From Acidimicrobium ferrooxidans (GTDB lineage Bacteria; Actinomycetota; Geothermincolia; Fen-727; Anoxymicrobiaceae): DNA of 64,000 nucleotides. Both the position numbers and the translations under genes were made by a program. The stretch lies in the NCBI GenBank assembly GCA_020723485.1, contig DYIU01000001.1, forward strand, positions 310,001 to 374,000. The letters are read 5' to 3'. This document shows positions 34,880 to 42,273 of the stretch, in pieces. The notes under the pieces were generated by a model. The model searched no databases. It was not told the origin of the DNA and saw only the letters and a list, made by a program, of their open reading frames with translations. Each line of letters starts with the position of its first letter. Positions within the stretch are counted from its first letter, which is position 1.

Positions 34880-35556
34880 GACTTGCCTCCCAGCCTGTAA
34901 CCGAAGCCCCTGACGGTGTGAATGAGCTTCTTGCCCCTGAAAGGCTTATCCACCTTGTTGCGCAGGTACCCGATGTAGACCTCGACGGTGTTAGGCAGCA
35001 CGTCGGCGTCATAGTCCCAGACGTGGGCGATTATGTTCTCCTTCGTGACCACCAGGTCCTGGTTTCGCATCAGGTATTCCAGCAGGGAGTACTCCTTCTT
35101 CGACAGGGGAATCTTCACCCCCGCCCGCTTCACCTGGAGCTTCCCGGTATCCATCACCAGGTCGGCGACCTTCAGTACCTCGCCGAGGTTCTCTCGCGGC
35201 CTCCGCATGAGCGCCCTCACGCGGGCGAGCAGCTCCTCGAACGCGAACGGCTTGACCAGGTAGTCGTCCGCCCCCGAGTTGAGGCCCTCGACCCTGTCCG
35301 GCACCTTGTCCTTCGCCGTGAGCATGAGCACCGGTACCTCCATGCCGGCGTCTCTTACCTCTCTCACTATGTCGACGCCGTCGAGGTGTCCCGGCAGCAT
35401 CCGGTCCACGATGAGCAGGTCGTAGTCCTGCGTGAGCGCGAGGCCCTGGCCCTCATCGTAGTCGAACGCGACATCCACGGCGAACGCCTCCTGCTCGAGG
35501 CCTTTCTTCACAGCCCTCGCTATCTTCGCGTCGTCTTCGATTACCAGGATCCTCAT
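34876..35556 (-). CDS. OmpR-family response regulator
   Basis: 226 aa. The receiver domain has acidic residues EDD near the N-terminus, phosphoacceptor Asp in LLIVDRMLPG (about residue 51), Thr in MLTAKD and Lys in LVKPF. The C-terminal winged helix includes LSKKEYSLLEYLM and HTVRGFGYRL, the usual OmpR/PhoB end. It is the first gene of the leftward block, so the pair probably controls the downstream lipoprotein/ABC/protease genes (inference from position). Confidence 0.96.
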   Translation of the reverse strand: MRILVIEDDAKIARAVKKGLEQEAFAVDVAFDYDEGQGLALTQDYDLLIVDRMLPGHLDGVDIVREVRDAGMEVPVLMLTAKDKVPDRVEGLNSGADDYLVKPFAFEELLARVRALMRRPRENLGEVLKVADLVMDTGKLQVKRAGVKIPLSKKEYSLLEYLMRNQDLVVTKENIIAHVWDYDADVLPNTVEVYIGYLRNKVDKPFRGKKLIHTVRGFGYRLGGKS

Positions 35557-35649
35557 GTCCGTCCCTTGCTCAAGGGGGTCCGGCCGGCCTTCTTCCCATA
35601 TGATAGGTCATAGCGGACGGATGGGCGGCGCAGCACCTCTCTGGGACTA

Positions 35650-35766
35650 TCTACCCCCGGTTCCTGAGAATTTGCTTAGAACCGCAACATGGGGTCAGGT
35701 CGTTTGTTGCATTTCTTCTGTTTTCTTGTGTCGAGGATACCAATGCAACAAACGACCTGACCCCAT
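35650..35766. repeat. REP-like element with 25-bp perfect inverted repeat (copy B of a pair)
   Basis: ATGGGGTCAGGTCGTTTGTT and the five following bases (35689-35713) are exactly complementary to 35742-35766 across a 28-nt AT-rich loop. The left flank (35650-35688) is shared with copy A at 33801. It lies in the 219-nt gap between the response-regulator start and the next gene's stop; no gene is seen in that gap. Confidence 0.92.
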
Positions 35767-35775
35767 CGTGCATTA

Positions 35776-37104
35776 TCAGCTTGCAAGGACACGCTCGGCG
35801 GCCTTCATCCCTGTGTAGACCGCCGCCTCGGCAGAAGGCACGCCGAGGTACTCGCCGGCGAGGTGCAGGCCGTGTGACTCCCCGACGCGCTCCCTGAGGC
35901 CGCCCATCGCAGCGAAATGACCCGGGCCGGCGAGGCAGAGCGCCTCCGGCCAGTTGAAGACCCGGACGAACAATGCGCCGCCTGGGAACGAGGGCTCGAT
36001 CTTCCTGAGCTCTCGGGTCACAGCGCCCACAACTTCTTTCTCGGGCATCTCGAGCATCTCCCGCGCGTATTTGTCATAGGTATACACATGGACTATTCCC
36101 TTGCCCGGGGGAGCGTACCCCTCCCACTTGAGCGAGTTCTCGGTGAGGCCGGAGAAGCAGAACCCCTCGCGCCTGGGAGTCGCAATCGCGAATATCTTGC
36201 CGAAGGGCCGGCGCTCGAGGCCGAACATGACGTGAGCGCACGAGCTGTAGCGCACGCCACCGAGGGCCCCCGCCAGGCCAGGTAGATCGCGCAGGAGCTC
36301 CGCGGCCAGGTTCGCGGGCGTTGCGCATATCACGTGGTCCGCGTCGATGGTCTCGGTGCTTCCGCCGCTCGACACCTCGACACCGCGTACCTTTCCACCC
36401 TCGACAACTATACGCCTGGCCTCGGTCTGGAGCCTCAGGGCCCGCAGTCGGCGCGAGATGGTATCGGCCAGGAAGCCCGTCCCCTTCTTGAACGTGAACA
36501 GGCCCGGCGGCATGTACAAGGCGAGCGCAAGGCCGTGGGCCGCGGATATCTCCTCGGGCATCCCGAGCGTGAGCGTGCTCGCGATGGGCTGGGCGAAGTA
36601 TTCGAGCAGCTCCTCGCCGAAATGCTCGCGGAAGTAGTCGGCGAAAGAGATGGCGTCGAGCTCGGGAGCCCTGTACGGGTCGTCGAAATCCAGCTTTCCC
36701 TTTAGCGAAGCGAGCCTGGCGGCCAGCTTCGCCATCTTCAACCTGCCGGCAACCGAGACGAGCTTCCCGGCCCGCCACGCGGCGAGGGGATTCCGCAGGT
36801 TGTCGCCGGCGTCCATGCTCAGCTCGTGGAGCTTCCCGGCCCGGGGGACCGCAAGCCACGGCCTGAACACCACGAGCTCGTCCGACGCGCCGAGCCTCTC
36901 CATGAGGTCGAACATGGCGGGGTAGCGCGAGAAGAAGAACTGGGCCCCGAGGTCCAGGGTGAAACCGTCCCGGAACGCTGTGGCTATCCTGCCGCCGGCG
37001 AAGTCTCTCTTCTCGATGACCTCGCACTCCGCCCCCGCCTGTTCGAGGACGAACGCCGCGGCGAGACCGGCCGTCCCTCCGCCCACCACAACAGTCTTCC
37101 CCAT
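35776..37104 (-). CDS. FAD-dependent amine-oxidase/protoporphyrinogen-oxidase-like protein
   Basis: 442 aa. The N-terminal dinucleotide fold has VVGGGTAGLAAA, with the acidic end of strand 2 in EVIEKRDFAGGRIA, as in the protoporphyrinogen oxidase, phytoene desaturase and amine oxidase superfamily. The C-terminal FAD motif is HLAGEYLGVPSAEAAVYTG. The short substrate domain and the absence of haem genes nearby make the exact substrate uncertain; carotenoid, haem-precursor or hydroxysqualene-type reactions are possible. A GGGGG-rich site precedes the ATG. Confidence 0.82.
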   Translation of the reverse strand: MGKTVVVGGGTAGLAAAFVLEQAGAECEVIEKRDFAGGRIATAFRDGFTLDLGAQFFFSRYPAMFDLMERLGASDELVVFRPWLAVPRAGKLHELSMDAGDNLRNPLAAWRAGKLVSVAGRLKMAKLAARLASLKGKLDFDDPYRAPELDAISFADYFREHFGEELLEYFAQPIASTLTLGMPEEISAAHGLALALYMPPGLFTFKKGTGFLADTISRRLRALRLQTEARRIVVEGGKVRGVEVSSGGSTETIDADHVICATPANLAAELLRDLPGLAGALGGVRYSSCAHVMFGLERRPFGKIFAIATPRREGFCFSGLTENSLKWEGYAPPGKGIVHVYTYDKYAREMLEMPEKEVVGAVTRELRKIEPSFPGGALFVRVFNWPEALCLAGPGHFAAMGGLRERVGESHGLHLAGEYLGVPSAEAAVYTGMKAAERVLAS

Positions 37105-37125
37105 GACCCAGCCCCCTTTTAGGAA

Positions 37126-37416
37126 TCAACCCCAGCGGTAGGCCACCCCGAATCCGCCACGAGGATAAGACCAGCTGATGGCGTCCAGCGGGCAGATGAA
37201 GCGGCATGTGCCGCACTCCATGCAGCCCTCGTAGTTGAACACGAGCGCGTCGTTCTCGTCGTTCCAGGTGTAGTTCTCGGCGGGGCATGCCGACAGGCAC
37301 GGCCTTCCAGGGCACCCGGGACAGGATTCCTTCGCGACGGTGATATGCGCCTCCCTGTCTATGTTGAAGGCGACCCTGGCGAGCTTCTCGTCTATCCGGG
37401 GCTTCCTGTCGGCCAT
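37126..37416 (-). CDS. fixX: FixX-like ferredoxin
   Basis: 96 aa, typical FixX length. It has CPGCPGRPCLSACPAENY for one cluster region and CMECGTCRFICPLDAISW for the other, including the usual FixX ending WSYPRGGFGV. In the Fix system it passes electrons between FixABC and an acceptor; with FixC it probably forms an ETF:quinone-oxidoreductase-like unit. Its ATG overlaps the fixC stop (TGATG), showing translational coupling. No fixA or fixB is in the window. Confidence 0.93.
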   Translation of the reverse strand: MADRKPRIDEKLARVAFNIDREAHITVAKESCPGCPGRPCLSACPAENYTWNDENDALVFNYEGCMECGTCRFICPLDAISWSYPRGGFGVAYRWG

Positions 37417-38750
37417 CAGACCGTCCTCCTTATCTTGCGCTTCTTGTACCAGGACCCGAGCTTCGAAACCCCCCTTACAAGGAGCCGCAGCGGCGGCTCG
37501 AGCCATCGAGGCACGTAATCGGAGAACATGCCGTACGCCTTCTCGAGCGACGGGTACGGCTCGGGCTCGAAGAAGTTCACCTCCTCCAGTATCGACTCCG
37601 TCATGAAGTCGAAGAGGTTGTCGGTGAACGTCTCCATATGCCTGCGCGCCGATTTGACCATGAAGTCGCTGAAGGTCCTGGCGTTGTAGAGCATGCGGGG
37701 AAGTCCGGTCTCGTAGAGGTAGTCCACGTAACACGAGAGCGCGTCCGCGTCGTACCGGCCCAGCCGTTTCGCGGCGGCGACCGCGTCGGCCGCCTTGAGG
37801 CCCGACAGCATCCCGGAGGGCACCCCTATCCACATGGTGCTGTTGAAGCCGCCGGCTTCGCCACACAGCAGCACGCCCCCGGAGTAAAGCCTGTCGGTCT
37901 TTATACGGCCGCCGTCCGCGAGGATGTGCGCCTCGTACTCCCTGAGCCGCGATTCCTTTATCAGCGAGCTGACGTACGGGTGGGCCTTGAAGTCCTCCAG
38001 GCGGTCCCGCAGGCTCACCCCCTTTGCCTTCAGGGCATCCACCGGTGCGAAGAGGCATATCGAGACGCTGTCGTTGTTCGTGTAGATGGTGAAGAGGCCC
38101 CCGACGTCGCTCATCGGGTATCCCCACCCGTCCTTGACGGCCGCCTCGCCCGGCCGTAGGCCGAACCTGTCCTCGATGACATCGGGCGGCAGGTCCAGCA
38201 CTTCCTTGACCCCCAGCATGTACCTGGAGGTGTCGTCCTCGTAGAGGCCCGACTGCCTGGCCACAATAGAATGGATGCCGTCGGCCGCGACCACCACGTC
38301 CGCGAGCAGCTCGTCTTCGCCGACCTTTATACCTACAACTCGGCCGCCCTCAGTCAGGACGTCGGTTACCAGCATACCCCTGACCACCTCGACGCCCTCC
38401 TCCTCGGCTTTCGAGGCGAACCACCTGTCGAACCTGCTCCTGTATGCGGTATAGATCATGGGGTTCTCGTAATAGACCCCGGCCTTGGCGCGGAACTCCA
38501 TCATGTCGTCCTTGCGAAGGCAGAGAAAGCCCGTGTCCGAGCCTATCCTCTCGAGAGGGGCCTCGTCCGCGAACCCGGGGATGATGGTCTTGAGCACGTT
38601 GGCGAACAGCACGAACGAAGCCACGTTCTTTTCGCCCGCCTGGCTACCCCTTTCCACCAGGACCGTCTCGATGCCCTTCCGCGCGAGCCCGATCGCGCAC
38701 GCCGAGCCCGTCGGGCCCGCTCCCACCACAACGCACTCAACCCTGTCCAT
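37416..38750 (-). CDS. fixC: FixC-like electron-transfer flavoprotein:quinone oxidoreductase
   Basis: 444 aa. Rossmann FAD loop VVVGAGPTGSACA, strand-2 end VLVERG, GEKNVASFVLFANV region, and the second FAD motif DRLYSGGVLLCGEAGGFNS. A C-terminal amphipathic stretch fits monotopic membrane contact. FixC-type flavoproteins move electrons between ETF-like partners and quinones or ferredoxin. The ATG at 38750 has GGGGGAGA 7 nt upstream and is preferred over a GTG at 38780. Coupled with fixX, but without fixAB nearby. Confidence 0.9.
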   Translation of the reverse strand: MDRVECVVVGAGPTGSACAIGLARKGIETVLVERGSQAGEKNVASFVLFANVLKTIIPGFADEAPLERIGSDTGFLCLRKDDMMEFRAKAGVYYENPMIYTAYRSRFDRWFASKAEEEGVEVVRGMLVTDVLTEGGRVVGIKVGEDELLADVVVAADGIHSIVARQSGLYEDDTSRYMLGVKEVLDLPPDVIEDRFGLRPGEAAVKDGWGYPMSDVGGLFTIYTNNDSVSICLFAPVDALKAKGVSLRDRLEDFKAHPYVSSLIKESRLREYEAHILADGGRIKTDRLYSGGVLLCGEAGGFNSTMWIGVPSGMLSGLKAADAVAAAKRLGRYDADALSCYVDYLYETGLPRMLYNARTFSDFMVKSARRHMETFTDNLFDFMTESILEEVNFFEPEPYPSLEKAYGMFSDYVPRWLEPPLRLLVRGVSKLGSWYKKRKIRRTV

Positions 38751-38876
38751 ATCAGGTCTCCCCGTTGACGAGCCGGTCACCTCCGCTTGCCGAATGCCTC
38801 ATATTACATCGAAATGCCTGTCGGGGGGCCGGGATAGTACAATAACTCCAAGGGAAACAGTTGATGGAGGTCGGAG

Positions 38877-40076
38877 ATGTTCTGCAGGCAGTGCGGGAGC
38901 GAAGTGCAGCAGGGGATGAGGTTCTGCACCTCGTGCGGGGCGGAGCAGCCGCCCGGCGGCGGCGGGAAAGGCATGAGCACCGCCGCGAAGGCGGTCATCA
39001 TAAGCCTGGTGGTCGTCCTGGTGGCTGCCGGTGCCGGCATCGGCATCTTCTTCGCGGTGAGGGGTGGCTCTGACGGCGACAATCCGCCGCCTCCACCCGG
39101 GGACAACGGTGAGACGAAGGCCTCCGAGAAGCTCGCGTACCTCGACTCCGGTGACATCTATACCATCGACCTCGACGGTACCGGGAGGCGCAGGATAACC
39201 GACCGGGGCGACATCGTGGACTTCGCGGTAGCGCCCGACGCCTCGCGCATGGCGTTTGTGGTCGGAAGCGACGACCAGAGCGTGATCTTCAAGATGGGCG
39301 CCGACGGGAGCGATGAATCACAGGTCACCCTTCCCGAGAAAGGCTGGGCGGACAACCCCGTTTTCGACCCCGACTCGAAGTACATCTATTTCACCCGGAT
39401 AACGCCGGAAGGCATGGCCGACATGGAAGCGGGCAGGCCGCACGCGGTGGAGTTCGAGCGGTATGTCATCTCCGCGAACAAGGTCGACGACCTGGCCTCT
39501 TACGAGGGCCTGCAGGAGCAGTCGATAGTGGGGCTCTTCGTGGACCCGGCGGGCGGAGACATCTACTTCAACCTTTTCGGCTCCGACTACCCCTCCTCTG
39601 TGCCGCACAAGCTCGAGGTGGGACCGCCGGTCTCGGAGACCGAGTACATGCCGATGGAGACGGACGCCCCGGGGTTCGACGTCCTCGCTTACCAGCTGAC
39701 GGGGTTCTCGAGGGACGGCGCCGATGTCTCCTACTACAAGCACGCGCTCTACAGGGACGTGAACGACAACCCCCAGCAGTCGGTCTATGCCTGCTTCCGG
39801 CCGACCGGTGGCGGCAGGGAAACAGTGATCGACAGCTACACCCCGTCGGCGGACGAGGTCGGGAGCGTAAAGGGCCTCGAGTTCTCAACCGCATCAGACG
39901 CCAGGTACTACCTCGCCAAGGTGCGCTCGGGCGGCGGCGCGTCCACGTCCACCACGCTCGAGTTCTACATGGGGATCGGGAGCACGAAGCCGACCAGCAC
40001 CGGGCTCGACGTTACGGTGTCGAACAATCCCGAGCGATACACGCCGCTGGTGTGGCACCTCCTGCACGTGAAATAG
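38877..40076 (+). CDS. Zinc-ribbon membrane protein with WD40-like/TolB-type propeller domain
   Basis: 399 aa. An N-terminal double-Cys zinc ribbon (CRQCGSEVQQGMRFCTSCG), a membrane helix at about residues 40-62, a Pro/Gly linker with PPPPPGD, then a beta-rich extracytoplasmic domain with PD40-like units such as IYTIDLDGTGRRRITD and IFKMGADGSDESQV. This is a one-span membrane protein with a cytoplasmic ribbon and an exposed propeller of unknown ligand. GGAGGTCGGAG leads to the ATG. The sortase gene follows in the same direction. Confidence 0.78.
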   Translation: MFCRQCGSEVQQGMRFCTSCGAEQPPGGGGKGMSTAAKAVIISLVVVLVAAGAGIGIFFAVRGGSDGDNPPPPPGDNGETKASEKLAYLDSGDIYTIDLDGTGRRRITDRGDIVDFAVAPDASRMAFVVGSDDQSVIFKMGADGSDESQVTLPEKGWADNPVFDPDSKYIYFTRITPEGMADMEAGRPHAVEFERYVISANKVDDLASYEGLQEQSIVGLFVDPAGGDIYFNLFGSDYPSSVPHKLEVGPPVSETEYMPMETDAPGFDVLAYQLTGFSRDGADVSYYKHALYRDVNDNPQQSVYACFRPTGGGRETVIDSYTPSADEVGSVKGLEFSTASDARYYLAKVRSGGGASTSTTLEFYMGIGSTKPTSTGLDVTVSNNPERYTPLVWHLLHVK

Positions 40077-40105
40077 CTCAATAGCGGCGGCGCCCATTCC
40101 GATAC

Positions 40106-40124
40106 ATCCCTTAGAAGAAGGGAT
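40106..40124 (+). promoter_or_regulatory. Hairpin overlapping the ribosome binding site of the sortase gene
   Basis: ATCCCTT (40106-40112) and AAGGGAT (40118-40124) form a perfect 7-bp stem with a 5-nt loop. The right arm contains the AAGGGA that would serve as Shine-Dalgarno for the ATG at 40130, so the structure could hold translation in check. Confidence 0.4.
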
Positions 40125-40129
40125 CTGGA

Positions 40130-40723
40130 ATGAGCGCTTTCTCAAGGAAAAGGCACGTTCTCCGGGCATTGGTCATCCTGACGCTGCTGGTTGGGGTGGC
40201 GACCCTCGCCCTCGGTCAGTCTCTCGCGGGAACCGCGGCCGGGCAGGGGAGGCTCTGGACGGCCATGCCCCTCCTGGTGCGCGTCTCGACACCACCGGTA
40301 CCAGCGTCAGGCTATGCGCCGGGCGAGACGGTCGGAAGCATCATCATCCCGAAGATCTCGCTGGACCTGCCGCTCGGAGAGATGGCGAACTGCGACGACC
40401 AGGCGAACCTCGACAGGGGCCCCTGTCACATAGGGGGCACCGCCCTCCCGGGCCGGGAAGGCAACAGCGGCATAGCGGGCCATCGGAGCACTTGTTCCCA
40501 GCCTTTCCGCGAACTGGGGTCACTTGCCGCCGGCGACGAGATAGTCATCCTCGAGCGCACAGGCGCGAGGTTCAGCTTCAGGGTAAGCGCGACCTGGGTG
40601 GTAAGCCCATCGGACGTCTGGGTGCTCGACCCGACCCCCGAGCCATCTATTACCCTTATCACCTGTCACCCGGTCGGCTCGGACGCGAGCAGGCTCATAG
40701 TAAGGGCGACTCTCTCCAGGTAG
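40130..40723 (+). CDS. Sortase, class D/E type
   Basis: 197 aa. N-terminal signal-anchor (about residues 12-32), then the beta-barrel catalytic domain with His in IAGHRST (about 122), Cys in TLITCHP (about 178) and Arg in SRLIVRA (about 190), completing the transpeptidase triad. The order GxxGHR, F-R-x-L, G-D-x-I and V-L-D-P-T-P is typical of class D/E enzymes of actinobacteria and firmicutes. No LPXTG-type substrate is encoded nearby, so its target is not visible in this window. Confidence 0.92.
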   Translation: MSAFSRKRHVLRALVILTLLVGVATLALGQSLAGTAAGQGRLWTAMPLLVRVSTPPVPASGYAPGETVGSIIIPKISLDLPLGEMANCDDQANLDRGPCHIGGTALPGREGNSGIAGHRSTCSQPFRELGSLAAGDEIVILERTGARFSFRVSATWVVSPSDVWVLDPTPEPSITLITCHPVGSDASRLIVRATLSR

Positions 40724-40739
40724 CCTTGCTGTCAGCCGC

Positions 40740-41114
40740 TCAGGCGGCCTCTTCTCTTCCGCCGTACTCCGCCAGCCCGTAGATCACCAGCACGTCGATC
40801 GCCATCACTGTGACCGACCAGACGGGAAACGCCCAGATGACCATCAGGTAGAAGATTATGCTGAGCGCTGCGAAGATTATCCCGAACACCCGGGCCCACT
40901 GCGCCTTGTAGAGCACCGCGAACCCGGCGATGGCGAGTAGCACACCCACGATTATGAAGACTATTCCCCAGAAGGTGAGGTTGGCGAAGAGGAGCTTGTT
41001 TATTAGCAGGTCATCCTTGGCGAGCGCGGTTATGCCCCATATGAAGTTGCCTATCCCCGCGACCACCATCATTATCGAAGCGAACGTTATCCACCCTGAG
41101 CCCTTCTCTTCCAT
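40740..41114 (-). CDS. DUF7144 family membrane protein
   Basis: 124 aa, four membrane helices. It is clearly paralogous to the protein at 12518-12901, sharing GSGWITFASIMMV-type and DVLVIYGLAEYGGREE-type segments. It ends convergently 16 nt from the sortase gene. GGGGGCGG precedes the ATG. Function unknown. Confidence 0.85.
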   Translation of the reverse strand: MEEKGSGWITFASIMMVVAGIGNFIWGITALAKDDLLINKLLFANLTFWGIVFIIVGVLLAIAGFAVLYKAQWARVFGIIFAALSIIFYLMVIWAFPVWSVTVMAIDVLVIYGLAEYGGREEAA

Positions 41115-41141
41115 CCGGACCGCCCCCTTCCCCGGCTCAAC

Positions 41142-41603
41142 TCATGGTGAAGCCGGTTGCCTCCAACTGGTGATGTAGCCGTCCTCGACCGTTATTTCTA
41201 GGTCTTCACCCGGCCGTCCTTCGAAGAAAGACTGGGTGGAGTCGGCGGCCCGCCCGGAAAGGTCGCTGCCTGTCACCAGCACGCTCTGTCCATCGACCTG
41301 GAGCAGCGCCGCCCCGGACTCGGTCCCGGCCGCGGGCTGGCTTTCCACGTAGGTCGCCTCATAGGTACCGTCCGGGATGGCGAGGTCGCCATGCTCGCTC
41401 CTGCCCGAGTCGGAGGGCCACCAGAGCACACCCAGGACAAGGATCGGGACGATGGCCAGGAGGGTGATCACGGCGATCATCCCTTCGGTGTGCGCCCGTT
41501 TCTCCTTTGCGTGACGCTCCGCCATCTCCTCGGTCACGTGCGCGTGCTTCTTCTTCTGAGCCCTCTTTTTCTCCTGCTTCTTCCTTGCTGCCTGGGTGGT
41601 CAT
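41142..41603 (-). CDS. Hypothetical single-span membrane protein with basic cytoplasmic N-terminus
   Basis: 153 aa from the ATG at 41603 (an ATG at 41639 lacks a ribosome site, while AAAGG lies 9 nt before 41603). Residues 1-40 are strongly Lys/Arg/Glu rich and probably helical, a membrane span follows (GMIAVITLLAIVPILVLGVLW), and the last 85 residues form a small exposed beta domain (YEATYVESQ, LEITVEDGYITSW). No family is recognised. Confidence 0.65.
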   Translation of the reverse strand: MTTQAARKKQEKKRAQKKKHAHVTEEMAERHAKEKRAHTEGMIAVITLLAIVPILVLGVLWWPSDSGRSEHGDLAIPDGTYEATYVESQPAAGTESGAALLQVDGQSVLVTGSDLSGRAADSTQSFFEGRPGEDLEITVEDGYITSWRQPASP

Positions 41604-41678
41604 GGCTCGGCCTTTCTGTCCGGCTTGCGCGGTGCCCATACAGTACCATGCCCCCGGACTCCCGCGCTCCCCTCCGCG

Positions 41679-41716
41679 AAATGCAACAAAGTGACCTGAC
41701 CCCGACTTTGCACTTG
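41679..41716. repeat. REP-like element next to the MerR promoter
   Basis: AATGCAACAAAGTGACCTGA begins the same core seen at 35742 and 61119, followed by CCCCG and a partial reverse arm ACTTTGCAC. The right end touches the -35 hexamer of the merR promoter. Confidence 0.8.
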
Positions 41717-41759
41717 ACAGGGGCGCGGCACCATATACAATTGACGTTAACGTTAACGT
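41714..41759 (+). promoter_or_regulatory. Sigma70-type promoter and palindromic operator for the MerR-type regulator
   Basis: TTGACA (41714-41719), 16-nt spacer and TACAAT (41736-41741). The perfect palindrome ACGTTAACGTTAACGT (41744-41759) lies just downstream of the -10, where a bound repressor would block transcription. The start codon is 22 nt further on. This fits autorepression by the encoded regulator. Confidence 0.75.
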
Positions 41760-41780
41760 TATGGCAGGGGAGCGACAATC

Positions 41781-42269
41781 TTGGGCGAACCGGAACCGGT
41801 CCCGGAGAAGCAGGCCAGCACTACTATCTCACAGCTCGCGGACGAGTTCGGCATCACGCCGCGCGCCATCCGCTACTACGAGGAGTGCGGCCTCCTCTCC
41901 CCACAGCGCAAGACGCCATCCAGCCAGCGCCTCTACGACGAACGCGACCGGGCCAGGCTCAAGCTGATACTTCGCGGCAAGCGGTTCGGCTACTCGCTGA
42001 CCGAGATCGGCGACGTCATCAAGCTCTACGACGCGGATCCCACCCAGGGCAAGCAGATAATGCGCACCCTCGAGTACGGCCTCGGCCACATCCAGGAGAT
42101 AGACGAGCGCATCGAAGAGCTCGAGGAGATAAGGGAGGAGATGCTCGAGTTCGCAAGGAGCTTCCTCGAGATACTCAAGAACGCCGACGGAGCCGAGACG
42201 CGCGAGATGAAAGAGTACATCTCCGCCGCCACGGAGATAATAGGACGGATGGAAGGCGCAAGGAGGTAG
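41781..42269 (+). CDS. MerR family transcriptional regulator
   Basis: 162 aa. The winged helix near residues 14-82 has ISQLADEFGITPRAIRYYEE, GLLSP and the R-x-Y motif RLYDERD, followed by the coiled-coil dimerisation helix to the C-terminus. It has no Cys in an effector region, so it does not look like a metal sensor. Together with the acyl-CoA dehydrogenase 4 nt downstream it resembles MerR-type regulators of fatty or branched acyl-CoA degradation (LiuR-like, inference). TTG start with AGGGGAG about 9 nt upstream. Confidence 0.9.
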   Translation: MGEPEPVPEKQASTTISQLADEFGITPRAIRYYEECGLLSPQRKTPSSQRLYDERDRARLKLILRGKRFGYSLTEIGDVIKLYDADPTQGKQIMRTLEYGLGHIQEIDERIEELEEIREEMLEFARSFLEILKNADGAETREMKEYISAATEIIGRMEGARR

Positions 42270-42273
42270 CGCG

